Source of the DNA: Flavobacterium panacagri
GTDB taxonomy: Bacteria > Bacteroidota > Bacteroidia > Flavobacteriales > Flavobacteriaceae
DNA: 64,000 nucleotides
Assembly: GCF_030378165.1 (NCBI RefSeq)
Contig: NZ_CP119766.1
Coordinates: 2,170,001 to 2,234,000, forward strand
Direction: 5' to 3'
Shown: in pieces, positions 9,364 to 18,378 of the stretch
How the letters are laid out: each line of letters begins with the position of its first letter
Numbering within the stretch: the first letter of the stretch is position 1
Notes under the pieces: generated by a model
The model's input: only the letters and a program-made list of their open reading frames with translations
Databases searched by the model: none
Told to the model about the DNA's origin: nothing
Made by a program: the position numbers and the translations under genes

Positions 9364-10233
9364 TTGAAAAAGAATATACTATTTGTTGTAAATCCGATAT
9401 CGGGAGATCTTGATAAATCAGACTTAATCGAAGCTGTAGAAGAGTTTGCAGCGACCAATCATTTTGATCTGGAAGTGTATGAAACCACTGGAAAAAATGA
9501 CCCAAAAGAAATACAATCTATATACAAGCAATATCAACCAGAGCGAATTGTTGTGGCTGGCGGTGACGGTACCATTAAAATGGTTGCCGAAGCTATGGAA
9601 GAACAAGATGTCATAATTGGTATTTTACCAGCAGGTTCTGCAAACGGGCTTTCGGTAGATTTGAATCTTCCCGATGGAATCGAGGAAAACCTCAAAATAG
9701 CCTTTCTGCATCATTATATCGAAATGGATATGATATGTATTAACGGTAAAAAAAGCATTCATTTAAGCGACTTAGGATTGAATGCAAACTTGGTTAAAAA
9801 TTACGAACAAAGTGATGTGAGAGGTTTTTGGGGATATGCGTTGCAGGCTTTTACAACTTTAAAAGAATCTGAAGATCCTTTTGTAGCCACTATTTCGGCA
9901 AATAATAAAACAGTGGAACATACCGCAAGAATGATTGTAATTGCCAATTCGCAGAAATACGGAACAGGGGTAGTCATCAATCCAAATGGTGCGATGAACG
10001 ACGGGAAGTTTGAATTGGTAATTTTGAAAAGCCTGGATTTGTTATTAATTGGAAAAATTATTACCGGAAATATGCCAATTGATTCAGATGATATTGTCAT
10101 TATTTCAACAGAAAAAGCCGAAATAAAAACCGATTATCCAGTTAATTTTCAAATTGATGGGGAATATTGCGGGGCACAGACTTCCTTGGAAATTCATATT
10201 CTGCATAAACAGATGAAAATTGCGGTGCCTTAA
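9364..10233 (+). CDS. diacylglycerol kinase catalytic domain lipid kinase (YegS-like)
   Basis: 289 residues with the DAGK catalytic motifs: NPISG at 10-14, the nucleotide-binding GGDGT at 66-70 and the PAGSANG loop near 92. The C-terminal half is the beta-sandwich typical of YegS/DgkB proteins, with FQIDGEYCG near the end. It would phosphorylate diacylglycerol or a related lipid at the inner membrane face. The start is TTG at 9364: the frame has a stop at 9340-9342 and no ATG before the conserved KKNILFVVNP strand. It diverges from the App1 phosphatase gene. Confidence 0.9.
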   Translation: MKKNILFVVNPISGDLDKSDLIEAVEEFAATNHFDLEVYETTGKNDPKEIQSIYKQYQPERIVVAGGDGTIKMVAEAMEEQDVIIGILPAGSANGLSVDLNLPDGIEENLKIAFLHHYIEMDMICINGKKSIHLSDLGLNANLVKNYEQSDVRGFWGYALQAFTTLKESEDPFVATISANNKTVEHTARMIVIANSQKYGTGVVINPNGAMNDGKFELVILKSLDLLLIGKIITGNMPIDSDDIVIISTEKAEIKTDYPVNFQIDGEYCGAQTSLEIHILHKQMKIAVP

Positions 10234-10243
10234 AACTTTGAAT

Positions 10244-10272
10244 CTTTGACAAAGTTTCGAACTTTGTCAAAG
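10244..10272. terminator. bidirectional hairpin between convergent genes
   Basis: A perfect 13-bp stem (10244-10256 with 10260-10272, beginning CTTTGACAAAGTT) around a 3-base loop lies in the 42-base gap between two converging genes. It has no strong T run, so it may act as a transcript end or barrier rather than a classic terminator. Confidence 0.6.
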
Positions 10273-10275
10273 TTG

Positions 10276-11421
10276 TCATTTAAACGGATTTCGTTCCTGC
10301 CATTCTGTTTTGGGCTCCAGATAATTGAAAAACCTCGAAATGTTATGGTTTATTAAAGCATTGCTGTGCGTAATTAAACCATACATTTTAACAGGTTTTG
10401 CACCGACAGAACTTTTTATTTCGAGTGCAGTTCTAGCAAATACAATTTCTTTGAATCCTTTTTTTATAGAATAGGCAATCATGTCGTAAAGCATGTTTAG
10501 ATACAGCATTTTTTCGCGCTGAATACTTTCGTCATAGCCAAGGAAATAAGTATCCATGGTATCGCCATTTTTGATGAGTGTATTGAATCCAATTAGTTTT
10601 TCGTCAATGAAATAACCATACAACAAAAAGTTATCACCCATGATTTCTTTGAAAAAGCTGAAATGATTTCGAGCGAGGAAAAAAGTATTAAACGGAGCAT
10701 TCTTAGCGACATGAAAATACAAATCGTAAATAACATCTTCATATTGCTTAATATCCGCTAATGACATTTGCTGTTTTACAATTCCTTCTGATTTTTTTCG
10801 GGCTCTTTTATATTGATCTCTATATTTTTTGGATAAAGCGTCGATATAATCCTGTTCGTTTTTCCAGTTTTCCCTGATTTCAAAAACCATATTAGGCTGA
10901 GTCGAAAACGTATAATTGTTTTTAAATTCGGCTTGCAGTGGTTTTATTTCTTCAGCAGTAAAATCTTTTATGCTTGTAATGTGAACTTTTTTTCCGTTTT
11001 CTTTTAGGTCTTTTTTAAGCTGATTTACGGCTTTGTGAAGGGTTTTAATGGCTTTTGCTTCTTTGATATTTTTATCAAAAATAAAAGCGTTTTGTCCCGT
11101 CAGCATGTTGTTGCCAACGAATAAAACATGTGAAGCAAAATTCTTCAATGCAAAATTTCGAACAGAAGTTTTTAAGCATTTATCACGCTCTCCAAACGAT
11201 TCTAGTTTTTCAGCAAAAAGAAATTGCGTTAAAACAATACCGATTAATTTTTCTTCTTCAAAGAGTCCAATAAAATGGCAAGTCATGTTTACTGGAGAAG
11301 AATTTTCCAGAACTTCTAAATATTCACGAGTTAAAAAGATATTTTCAGCAGCAAGCGAATTCCATTCTAATGGTAGTAATGAGGCGCTTTTGTAAATCTG
11401 GAAAGAATAAGTTGTATTCAA
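10276..11421 (-). CDS. GNAT/FemAB-like acyltransferase (Acetyltransf_6 type)
   Basis: 381 residues with the two-lobed layout of FemAB/BioF2-like proteins. The N-terminal lobe begins with a SAxLLPLEWNSL segment. The C-terminal GNAT-type lobe (about 195-340) has KKYRDQYKRARKKS before the fold and a substrate strand (LIGFNTLIKNGDTMDTYFLGYD). Such proteins transfer acyl or aminoacyl groups, often in cell-wall or lipid synthesis; the substrate is unknown. The start is TTG at 11421, since an in-frame TAG lies four codons upstream and the next ATG is far inside. Monocistronic, closed by the hairpin at 10244-10272. Confidence 0.78.
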   Translation of the reverse strand: MNTTYSFQIYKSASLLPLEWNSLAAENIFLTREYLEVLENSSPVNMTCHFIGLFEEEKLIGIVLTQFLFAEKLESFGERDKCLKTSVRNFALKNFASHVLFVGNNMLTGQNAFIFDKNIKEAKAIKTLHKAVNQLKKDLKENGKKVHITSIKDFTAEEIKPLQAEFKNNYTFSTQPNMVFEIRENWKNEQDYIDALSKKYRDQYKRARKKSEGIVKQQMSLADIKQYEDVIYDLYFHVAKNAPFNTFFLARNHFSFFKEIMGDNFLLYGYFIDEKLIGFNTLIKNGDTMDTYFLGYDESIQREKMLYLNMLYDMIAYSIKKGFKEIVFARTALEIKSSVGAKPVKMYGLITHSNALINHNISRFFNYLEPKTEWQERNPFK

Positions 11422-11491
11422 GAGTGTGAACTAATTTCGTCAAAATTAGATAATATTTAGAATAACTCACTTTCTTTAAGTTATTATTAAG

Positions 11492-11529
11492 AAAAACCCG
11501 TTTGATTTTTTGGTTTCAAACGGGTTTTT
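11492..11529. terminator. strong terminator after DUF1761 gene
   Basis: A perfect 14-bp stem (11492-11505 with 11516-11529; GC core CCCGTTTGA) is flanked by A and T runs on its two sides. It lies 14 bases past the stop of the minus-strand DUF1761 gene and would also block transcription the other way. Confidence 0.85.
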
Positions 11530-11542
11530 GATATTTTGTTTT

Positions 11543-12031
11543 TTATGCAAAACCGCAGACAATGCCGCCCATTAAAGTAAGCGTAATTAGCCAGTAGCCA
11601 GTATGAATAAAAATATATTTCCAGGATTTTCTTTCGAACAAACCATTAATTCCAATTAACGGAAACGCAAAAAATAAACCAGACATAAATCCATGTAATG
11701 CGCCATGTTTAAAAGTTCTATATGCCATTCCATAATCGGCCATAAAAGCGGTAAAAGAAGGTTTTGCACTGTCCATTAACGGCGGGCCTCCAACCATTCC
11801 GATGGCACCAGATTGATGAATGGTAAGCGACATTAAAGTCATAGTAATCATTAACGAAAAAATGTACGTTAATCCGAAAATTTTAAGCATGCTGCCTTTT
11901 CTAAGTTCTTCTTGTGTGAGGTTGTTTTCTTTCATCCAGATGGTTCCGAACACTTTTGGACTGTACCAGATAAAACCGACAACAAGGGTAACAATTGCAG
12001 AGATAAGCAATGCGATGAAGTTAATTTTCAT
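11543..12031 (-). CDS. DUF1761 domain membrane protein
   Basis: 162 residues with four hydrophobic segments (about 4-24, 50-72, 108-130, 138-160). The N-terminal pattern (VGFIWYSPKVFGTIWM) is the conserved DUF1761 signature. Members are small inner-membrane proteins of unknown function. The length is usual for the family. Monocistronic, with a putative -7 element at 12059-12066 and a strong terminator. Confidence 0.85.
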   Translation of the reverse strand: MKINFIALLISAIVTLVVGFIWYSPKVFGTIWMKENNLTQEELRKGSMLKIFGLTYIFSLMITMTLMSLTIHQSGAIGMVGGPPLMDSAKPSFTAFMADYGMAYRTFKHGALHGFMSGLFFAFPLIGINGLFERKSWKYIFIHTGYWLITLTLMGGIVCGFA

Positions 12032-12058
12032 AATATGAGGGGTTTAGGATTAGTTAGT

Positions 12059-12066
12059 CAAATGTA
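12059..12066 (-). promoter_or_regulatory. putative -7 promoter element for DUF1761 gene
   Basis: On the minus strand this reads TACATTTG, an exact TAnnTTTG match 28 bases upstream of the ATG. No TTG -33 element is evident at the standard spacing. Confidence 0.4.
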
Positions 12067-12532
12067 GTTAAAAAACAGATACTGAATTTAGATTTTTGCA
12101 AAGTGCTATAAGTCTTGTTAATAAGAAATTTATTAACAGTTTATCGATATTATGCGAATATTATCTATGAAATATATAAATTCGTAAAATAAATTAAGAG
12201 CTAAAATCTTGCAATAAAAGCCAAGTATGTATAAGCTGTTATTTTAACCAAAACCAAAAAATAAATTACAATGTTTACCAAAAATTAATCGTGCTTATGA
12301 ATGAATTTTACACTCGTTAAAAAAGTTGATTAAATATATTTAGTTAATTGCTGAAACCGTAATTCGTTACGGTTTTTTTGTTTTTGGACAGAAGCACTTC
12401 TTTAAAAAAATAACATTTAATTTAGAAAGGAATTTTTTATGTTTGTCTAAAATTTTATAACTTTAATACAAGTATCCAAAACAGCAAAGTTTGTAAAAAC
12501 CGCGCTATTACTAACTTTAATAAACAGAAATT
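12067..12532 (+). other. 466-base gap without a gene; possible small RNA ending at 12382
   Basis: No reading frame above about 11 codons occurs on the plus strand between 12067 and 12350, yet a clear plus-strand terminator sits at 12354-12382. Something short may therefore be transcribed here. From 12383 to 12532 the sequence is AT-rich leader for the next gene and shows nothing else. Confidence 0.35.
12354..12382 (+). terminator. UUCG-loop terminator with no gene upstream
   Basis: A 9-bp stem (AAACCGTAA with TTACGGTTT, 12354-12362 and 12367-12375) is closed by the extra-stable TTCG tetraloop and followed on the plus strand by a T run. The minus-strand side lacks a good T run, so it acts on plus-strand transcripts. 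The preceding 300 bases hold no coding gene. Confidence 0.75.
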
Positions 12533-12838
12533 ATGACACTGCAATATCAAGGTGAGCAATACGGAAAAAAGACCACTTTTACTATTAGAATTATTGGGAA
12601 CAATTTGTCAAAAAGTAGTTCAAATTACCAAATCGATCTTTTAGTTGGCGACAAAAAAGTGCCAACTTTTACAAGTGAGATTCATCAGAGTCTTTCGAAT
12701 TGCTTAAAAGAAATCTATTTGTTTAGAAAATATAATGGAATCCAATTTGATGAATCAACAGAGAAGATTGTTTCGCTTTTTGTTCCTTATGATAAAGTGT
12801 TGTACAACTACAATAAATATGCTTTATTTAGAGCATAA
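12533..12838 (+). CDS. hypothetical protein
   Basis: 101 residues, no signal peptide and no recognised domain. It looks beta-rich in the first half and ends with a short helix-strand region (KVLYNYNKYALFRA). The ATG at 12533 begins a frame with a coding-like composition. It is followed 21 bases later by a terminator, so it is a single-gene unit. Confidence 0.6.
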   Translation: MTLQYQGEQYGKKTTFTIRIIGNNLSKSSSNYQIDLLVGDKKVPTFTSEIHQSLSNCLKEIYLFRKYNGIQFDESTEKIVSLFVPYDKVLYNYNKYALFRA

Positions 12839-12859
12839 ATTTTTCTCAAAATAACATGA

Positions 12860-12890
12860 AAAAAGGCCATTTGGAAAGATGGTCTTTTTT
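12860..12890 (+). terminator. terminator after 101-residue hypothetical gene
   Basis: A stem of AAAAGGCCAT with ATGGTCTTTT (one G-U pair) around an 8-base loop, followed by a T run on the plus strand. Confidence 0.75.
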
Positions 12891-12934
12891 TTGTTTGAAA
12901 AAATCAGCTCCAAAATAATTGTAATTAATTTTTA

Positions 12935-13318
12935 ATGAAAAAAATAATCCTAATATCACTTTTTTATACTTTGTTTTCATGTACAAGTAACAGAAATATG
13001 GGCGTTTATGGATATGCGTACAGTAACGACAGTGTTATTATTACTGATACTGATAATGAAATTCTTAAAATTAGAGTGGCTGGAAATGAGGATGAAAGGA
13101 GGTTATGTCCTGTAAATAAACCTGAAGTAAAAATTAAATCTTCAGAAGTAAAATTAAAAGTACAAATAGATTCATCAGGCATAGTGGTTTTAGATACAGT
13201 TGTAGTAATGCCTAAAGAATACAAAAGGCCTTTTATAACTTTTGTTTATCCTTCATCAAGAACTAAATTTAAAAGGATGTTATTGGCGGGAGATTATTCG
13301 ATGTTTCCACTAGATTGA
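12935..13318 (+). CDS. hypothetical lipoprotein
   Basis: 127 residues beginning MKKIILISLFYTLFSC: a short hydrophobic signal ending in a lipobox-like LFSC, with Cys16 the likely lipidated residue. The rest is beta-rich with alternating charged residues, and no family is recognised. Probably a periplasm- or surface-facing lipoprotein. Confidence 0.6.
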   Translation: MKKIILISLFYTLFSCTSNRNMGVYGYAYSNDSVIITDTDNEILKIRVAGNEDERRLCPVNKPEVKIKSSEVKLKVQIDSSGIVVLDTVVVMPKEYKRPFITFVYPSSRTKFKRMLLAGDYSMFPLD

Positions 13319-13360
13319 ATTTTCTAAAAATGCAATATGCTTGTAGAATGTTTAAAAATA

Positions 13361-13389
13361 AAAAAGCTCCAGATTTCTCTGAAGCTTTT
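13361..13389 (-). terminator. GCTCCAGA-family terminator of tRNA-Glu
   Basis: One of ten copies of a hairpin family in this window (GCTCCAGA, loop, TCTGAAGC, flanked by A and T runs). Read on the minus strand the odd pair is a G-U wobble and the hairpin ends in a T run, 11 bases past the 3' end of tRNA-Glu. Confidence 0.8.
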
Positions 13390-13400
13390 GTCTTGCTAAG

Positions 13401-13472
13401 TAGTCCGTGGGGGAATCGAACCCCCCTTACCAGGATGAAAACCTGGCGTCCTAACCGATAGACGAACGGACC
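13401..13472 (-). tRNA. tRNA-Glu (anticodon TTC)
   Basis: The minus strand reads GGTCCGT, then T8 C9, D arm, anticodon stem CCAGG with loop TTTTCAT (anticodon TTC), T arm GGGGG-TTCGATT-CCCCC and acceptor ACGGACT plus discriminator A. The seven acceptor pairs hold, with G1-U72 a wobble. It is 72 bases, and CCA is not encoded. A terminator follows. Confidence 0.95.
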
Positions 13473-13796
13473 TGCTTTGCTATTGCGGGTGCAAAATTAG
13501 AACTAATTTTGAATTATACAAGACGCTTTGAAAAAAAAGTTTCTTCGAATATTTGTGGGATACCATTTTTAAAGATAGATAATCGCAAATTAATTTAGGT
13601 ACATGAAGTGTATTTGTTTGATTGATAATTGTTTCTTTAATATTTAGAAAATAAAAAAGAGATTTTTTATTAAAAGGAAGGCTTTCAAAAAAAAATAAAT
13701 TTTATTGAATATTTTTTTTGTTTGAAAGAATATTCTTTTTTTTTTTTTGTTGAAATTGCAGAATTTAATAATAGGAGTCTAACTTTTTCAAAAGAA
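13473..13796. other. gap without a gene
   Basis: About 320 bases of very AT-rich sequence with long A and T runs (including a T tract near 13738-13749). It must contain the tRNA-Glu promoter on the minus strand, which I could not place. Nothing else is seen. Confidence 0.5.
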
Positions 13797-15299
13797 TTAA
13801 AAATAAGTTCTAAGGAGTTTTAAAGTTGTTTCATAGGTTGGTTTTCGTCTTGCTTTTGCAAGTAACCAAGCTAAAAAGCTCATAATTACAATATCCTTCG
13901 GTCCGCTCTGTGCAGTAATTATAAAGTCTTCTATGGTTTCTTGAAATTTTTGTGTTTGTATAATTTCAGGTTTCAGGACATATTGTTCTACCAATAAGAG
14001 ATATTGTACAACACGATCTTCATTTACGGTTAAAAGATATTTTTTGTAACGTCGTTTAAAACTTTTTATTCGAGACAATGCCAATTCTGTGTTTTCTTGC
14101 TGTGCGTGAAGCAGAATTTCGATAAGACACTTTTTTATTGTCCAGTCCATTCCCATTTTTTTTTCGTACCAATTGTCGGTATGGTTTAATTTTGCCATTT
14201 CTTTTTCAGCATTGCGGCCTGCGTTTTGCTGTACATAAAAAACAATAAGCATGAGACGAATATCATTGCTGTCGTTAGGATCAGCTTTTTTGTTTGCAGA
14301 AAGTGATTTTTCGGCAATTTCTATTGCTTTCTGTGGTTTACCAAGATAGTTTTCATTGAAAGCTAATAATAGAAAATATCTAAGGCTAAAACGCTGATAG
14401 TATTTGCCAGATTGTTTTTGAAGTTCTATAAACATCGGGTTCAAATAACTTACAGACTCAGAAAACTGACCATTGCGAAAATAGAAATTAGCAATAAAAT
14501 ACAAAATGTAGATATGATAGTAGAGATGACGTTCGGCCAGATCAGTTTTTTTGCTGATAAAACGATAACTTTTAATAACGAAGGGCTGAATAAGAGAGAA
14601 GTTGTTGTTTATAGAAGCATATTCGTTGGCAATAAATAAAATTTGATACAAGGATTTAAAAGTCAATCCCTGTCTTAACGATATTCCATGTGTTTCAATA
14701 GTTTTTTGTATTAGTTCTTGAAAGTCAACTATTCTCCCTTCATGATAAATAGCGGCAAGCTCACGTCGTAAAACTGCGTAACCTAAATTAAGCTGTTCCT
14801 CATACTCAAGCTTCTTTTTATTGGCTTTAAACTTTTGTATTGTTTTTTCGATTGGTTGTGACAGATTGAAATGCGCAAATTGAATCTGCGTCATGTAGAT
14901 TTCGTTGAGAAGACTAAAATGCTCAATATTTAATGCAGTCTCTTCGGCTTTAGCCAAACATTTAAATGCTGTTTTTATAAGCTTATGTTCAAAAAATAAA
15001 CGGCTCACTACAATAAGACGGAGCGTTGCATTTTCTTGTGAAGTATCATTCTCAAAACTTCGGTTGGCCATAAAATCGATTATGTTGTCGTAAAGTCTTT
15101 TTCTGAGTGCATGATAGGCATCGTTACTTTTTTTATCTTCTAAAATGTTTTTTTTATTCTTTATATCGTCAGTTTTTAAAGAATTAAATAATTCTATATT
15201 ACCAACGTCTTTTCGTTTGTTCTTTCTTGATAAATAATTAATGAATGCCTTTTTTTCTGAATCATTCATCATGTTTGCTATTTCTTGAAGGGCATTCAT
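13797..15299 (-). CDS. hypothetical helical-repeat protein
   Basis: 500 residues, almost wholly alpha-helical, with TPR-like helix pairs through about 110-440 (for example FRNGQFSESVSYLNPMFIEL and GKPQKAIEIAEKSL). The N-terminal 60 residues are rich in Lys, Asn and Asp. There is no signal peptide or catalytic motif. Its role is unknown; TPR-type proteins usually act as scaffolds. It is a single-gene unit, divergent from the YiaA/YiaB gene. Confidence 0.75.
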   Translation of the reverse strand: MNALQEIANMMNDSEKKAFINYLSRKNKRKDVGNIELFNSLKTDDIKNKKNILEDKKSNDAYHALRKRLYDNIIDFMANRSFENDTSQENATLRLIVVSRLFFEHKLIKTAFKCLAKAEETALNIEHFSLLNEIYMTQIQFAHFNLSQPIEKTIQKFKANKKKLEYEEQLNLGYAVLRRELAAIYHEGRIVDFQELIQKTIETHGISLRQGLTFKSLYQILFIANEYASINNNFSLIQPFVIKSYRFISKKTDLAERHLYYHIYILYFIANFYFRNGQFSESVSYLNPMFIELQKQSGKYYQRFSLRYFLLLAFNENYLGKPQKAIEIAEKSLSANKKADPNDSNDIRLMLIVFYVQQNAGRNAEKEMAKLNHTDNWYEKKMGMDWTIKKCLIEILLHAQQENTELALSRIKSFKRRYKKYLLTVNEDRVVQYLLLVEQYVLKPEIIQTQKFQETIEDFIITAQSGPKDIVIMSFLAWLLAKARRKPTYETTLKLLRTYF

Positions 15300-15427
15300 A
15301 AGTACGTTTTTATTATGGTAAAAATATGAAAATGTATTTTTATATCGTCAGTTTTATTTTAAAATTGATTTTCATAACTACAGTTTCATATAGAAATTTG
15401 CTTCATAATTATAAAACATAAAAAATT

Positions 15428-15901
15428 ATGGAACCGCTAAAATCAAATGAATCAAACAACAATTCAGAATCAAAAAATGCAAGATTAAATAATGGGAATA
15501 GTCCTTTAAAGCCAAGTGCCGCTTTTGTCGGAGCATCGTGGATGACTTTAATTTTAGGGATGGCTTCTTATTGTATTGGTCTTTATAATTCAGGAATGGC
15601 CTATAATGAAAAAGGCTACTATTTTACAATTCTTCTTTTTGGTCTTTTCTCCGTAATATCAGTGCAAAAAAGTGTACGAGACAGGTTAGAAGGCATACCT
15701 GTAACCGATTTATACTATAGCATAAGCTGGTTTAGTACCATTGCTTCGATAGTATTACTAATCATAGGTCTTTGGAATGCCGATTTACTACTTAGTGAAA
15801 AGGGATTTTTCGGAATGGCATTCGTTTTAGGATTGTTTTCTGCTCTTGCTGTACAGAAAAACACCAGGGATCTTAAGCAATTTGAATCGACTAGCATATA
15901 G
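15428..15901 (+). CDS. yiaA: YiaA/YiaB family inner membrane protein
   Basis: 157 residues with a hydrophilic N-terminus and then two copies of a two-helix YiaA/YiaB module. Each copy has a helix with Trp-Ser/Met and GLYN or GLWN, then KGYY or KGFF, a second helix FGLFSVISVQK or LGLFSALAVQK, and a trailing charged motif (VRDRLEG, TRDLKQF). This matches the YiaAA domain duplicated in one chain. The function of the family is unknown. It is a single-gene unit. Confidence 0.88.
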   Translation: MEPLKSNESNNNSESKNARLNNGNSPLKPSAAFVGASWMTLILGMASYCIGLYNSGMAYNEKGYYFTILLFGLFSVISVQKSVRDRLEGIPVTDLYYSISWFSTIASIVLLIIGLWNADLLLSEKGFFGMAFVLGLFSALAVQKNTRDLKQFESTSI

Positions 15902-16026
15902 TTTTTAGCGGGCCCCATTACTGTCGCAAACTGCGCGGTTTTGGGGTTTACTAAAATTTTAATTTATAAGGAAATGAAATTCTAAATGAACTTTTATTCT
16001 ATAGATAAGGGTTTGATATAAAAGAT

Positions 16027-16054
16027 AAAAGCTCCAGGTTTCTCTGAAGCTTTT
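16027..16054 (-). terminator. GCTCCAGA-family terminator
   Basis: A copy of the window-wide hairpin family, placed 23 bases past the stop of the minus-strand gene at 16077. The wobble position fits minus-strand use. Confidence 0.75.
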
Positions 16055-16076
16055 GTTTTGGTTCTTTTAGGTTTTA

Positions 16077-16718
16077 TTATTTGCACGGATATTTTTCAAA
16101 AATAGATTGAAGTTCCTCAAGGGCAGATTTTAATTTAAAGTCTGTTTTTTCAATAGCTTCAATGATCTTTGGGCAGTCAGCAAAAGCTTCCCTAGACATT
16201 TTACGAATTAATGAATCTGTTCCAATAGCTACAGAGTAGCCACCTACGAATCCAAAGACTAATTCTTCACTATTCTTTTTTCCAAAAAAGTAAGATGTAT
16301 TTGGAGATGTAATTACTCTGCTGGTTCCGGCCGCATTTGGACGGTTACTTCCTGGCTGAAAGATGTAGCCTATTTTAGCACTTTTATCATAAACAATGTA
16401 CATCCATCTTTTTTTGCCTGATCTCGAAAATTTTCCAGTCAGAAGATTTGCCGTTGTAGCATACAATCTCTCAGCAGTAGATTTTACGTTGTTATCATCA
16501 GTAAATTCAATTTTTTTGATGTCGGTACTTGCGATTTTTTCTTTTTTGGCTTCTTCGTCAGTTTTAAATTTTACTTTAGAATCATCGTATTCTACTTTTT
16601 CAGCCAGCCCTTTTTTTACAGTGCCATCTTCCATGTACAAAACGGCTTTAATATATTTTGCATGAATTGTACTGCTGAACAATAAAAGGGCGAATAAGAG
16701 TAAAATTGTTTTTTTCAT
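16077..16718 (-). CDS. hypothetical secreted protein
   Basis: 213 residues from the chosen ATG at 16718, which gives a clean signal peptide (MKKTILLLFALLLFSSTIHA). An upstream ATG at 16757 would add 13 residues before the signal and is less likely. The mature part begins with a beta-rich region (YIKAVLYMEDGTVKKG) and ends with a cysteine four residues before the end of a helical tail. Many flavobacterial exported proteins share this GTVKKG beginning. No function is recognised. Confidence 0.7.
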   Translation of the reverse strand: MKKTILLLFALLLFSSTIHAKYIKAVLYMEDGTVKKGLAEKVEYDDSKVKFKTDEEAKKEKIASTDIKKIEFTDDNNVKSTAERLYATTANLLTGKFSRSGKKRWMYIVYDKSAKIGYIFQPGSNRPNAAGTSRVITSPNTSYFFGKKNSEELVFGFVGGYSVAIGTDSLIRKMSREAFADCPKIIEAIEKTDFKLKSALEELQSIFEKYPCK

Positions 16719-16902
16719 AGTGTTTTTAAAATTTGTAGTAAATGTTATATGATTCATTAGGAAAAGGCAAGCAAATGTATAAGTAATATTTAAAACAAAG
16801 ATTACCTGAAATCAGGTATGTTGTCGGTTTTTTTTGTCTTTTCGTCGATTTTCTTTCGATGTAAGCTAAAATTAATACATATATTCGCAGAAATTTTTGC
16901 TG

Positions 16903-17604
16903 ATGAAAGTAATATTACCCCTAATAATTTTTAGTTTTTTTTTAAGTGTCCCAATCTATAGTCAAAACGAAACTAACATTACATACGGATTAAAATTTGG
17001 AGTTTTGCACTCCACCTTCAGTAATCTTCCAGAAAGCATTAAAGGGAGAGATAATACTTTTGATAATAGCGTGATGGAAAGCAAAGGAAAATTCGGTTTA
17101 GAAGGCGGTTTCTTTTTAAACTGTAAGCTTCACGATACACGAGTTGCCATCCAGCCAGAAATCTTATTTAGACAGTCAGGAGAAAAAGTGACTTATAAGG
17201 ATGCTGTTGGCAAAGAGTTCGAACTCGGATTGAATTATGCTTTTCTGCAAATCGGGGCTTTATATAAAGTTTATCCGTACGAAGGTTTAAATTTTGGTGC
17301 AGGAGCTTTTTATGGTATCAATTTATCTCCAAACGATATTACTTATACGTCTAATGAAGCGGGTGGTATGTATGATGTAGCCACGAGACAATTCTATAAA
17401 GATGGTCTTGATGGAGATGCCGATTTTGCATTATGCTTCGCATTAGGTTATGAACTTCATCAAAGCATTCACTTTGACTTTCGCTACTATTTGGGCGTAA
17501 AAGACATGATTAAAAGTAATGCATCTTCTTTTCAGTTTATCGAAAATCAAAATAAAAGCAGTGTCTTTTGTTTTTCGTTAGGCTACAGTTTTCATCAATG
17601 GTAA
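16903..17604 (+). CDS. outer membrane beta-barrel protein, PorT-like
   Basis: 233 residues from the ATG at 16903 (a TTG two codons earlier is also in frame). It has a signal peptide ending SVPIYSQ and then alternating beta strands rich in Gly and aromatics, ending in an aromatic residue (FSLGYSFHQW) as in outer-membrane barrels. Motifs such as ITYGLKFG, VAIQPEILFRQSG and GLNFGAGAFYG are typical of the small Bacteroidota PorT-like barrel family. The next gene is its paralog. Confidence 0.8.
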   Translation: MKVILPLIIFSFFLSVPIYSQNETNITYGLKFGVLHSTFSNLPESIKGRDNTFDNSVMESKGKFGLEGGFFLNCKLHDTRVAIQPEILFRQSGEKVTYKDAVGKEFELGLNYAFLQIGALYKVYPYEGLNFGAGAFYGINLSPNDITYTSNEAGGMYDVATRQFYKDGLDGDADFALCFALGYELHQSIHFDFRYYLGVKDMIKSNASSFQFIENQNKSSVFCFSLGYSFHQW

Positions 17605-17615
17605 TGTATAAAAAA

Positions 17616-18347
17616 ATGAAAAAAATTATTTTGCTTCTTTTATTAGTAAGCACAAAATCGGTATTGGCCCAAGGCGATCGAGAAATAACTTATGGTCTTT
17701 TTGGTGGTGGAATTTATTCTAAAATGTCTAACCTTCCGGACGTGATAGTGCCAAAAGGTATTTATGAAGGCTACACTTTAAAAGAAGAAGGAAAGTTTGG
17801 AGGAACTGGCGGTTTTTTCATCAACTGGAAATATCCTTATGCAAAGGTTGCGATTCAAACAGAAGTCTCTTATTCAGGTCAGGGAACTGATTTGAATTAC
17901 GAAGATGTAAAAGGACTTAAATATAAAATGACATTTGGTTACAGTTATATTAATGTTGGGGCTCAGTTTAAATATTATCCAGTTGAAGGTTTTTATATTG
18001 GCGCTGGGCCTTATGTAGGCTTTAATATTGCCAGCGATAATATCAAGTACTCCTCAAATGCACAGCAAATATTTGCCGATTCTGGAGTGTATTTTGAGCC
18101 GGATGCTAATGTTCAGAAAGTATTAAAAGAATCTTTGACGGGTAAAAATTATTTCTACGGCGTTTTATCGGCAGGATATGAATTTAGTAATAATCTTTCT
18201 ATCGGGGCACGATATTCTTTAGGGCTTACAGATGCTTTAATGACCGAAGAAAATGGACATCGCTATAGCGAAAACAAAAATAAGATCAATAGTATTTCAT
18301 TAATTATTGGTTATTCTTTTGACTTTGATGATTTAGGTAATTTCTAA
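17616..18347 (+). CDS. outer membrane beta-barrel protein, paralog of preceding gene
   Basis: 243 residues from the ATG at 17616, which starts a good signal peptide (MKKIILLLLLVSTKSVLAQ). Longer starts would overlap the previous gene. It aligns along its length with the 16903 protein (EITYGLFGGGIYSKMSNLPD against NITYGLKFGVLHSTFSNLPE; KVAIQTEVSYSGQG against RVAIQPEILFRQSG), so the pair arose by tandem duplication. It lies 11 bases after its paralog and 31 before the T9SS-sorted protein gene. A surface role linked to the downstream genes is possible. Confidence 0.8.
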   Translation: MKKIILLLLLVSTKSVLAQGDREITYGLFGGGIYSKMSNLPDVIVPKGIYEGYTLKEEGKFGGTGGFFINWKYPYAKVAIQTEVSYSGQGTDLNYEDVKGLKYKMTFGYSYINVGAQFKYYPVEGFYIGAGPYVGFNIASDNIKYSSNAQQIFADSGVYFEPDANVQKVLKESLTGKNYFYGVLSAGYEFSNNLSIGARYSLGLTDALMTEENGHRYSENKNKINSISLIIGYSFDFDDLGNF

Positions 18348-18378
18348 TCCTATTTCATTATAAAAATCACTTTGCACT

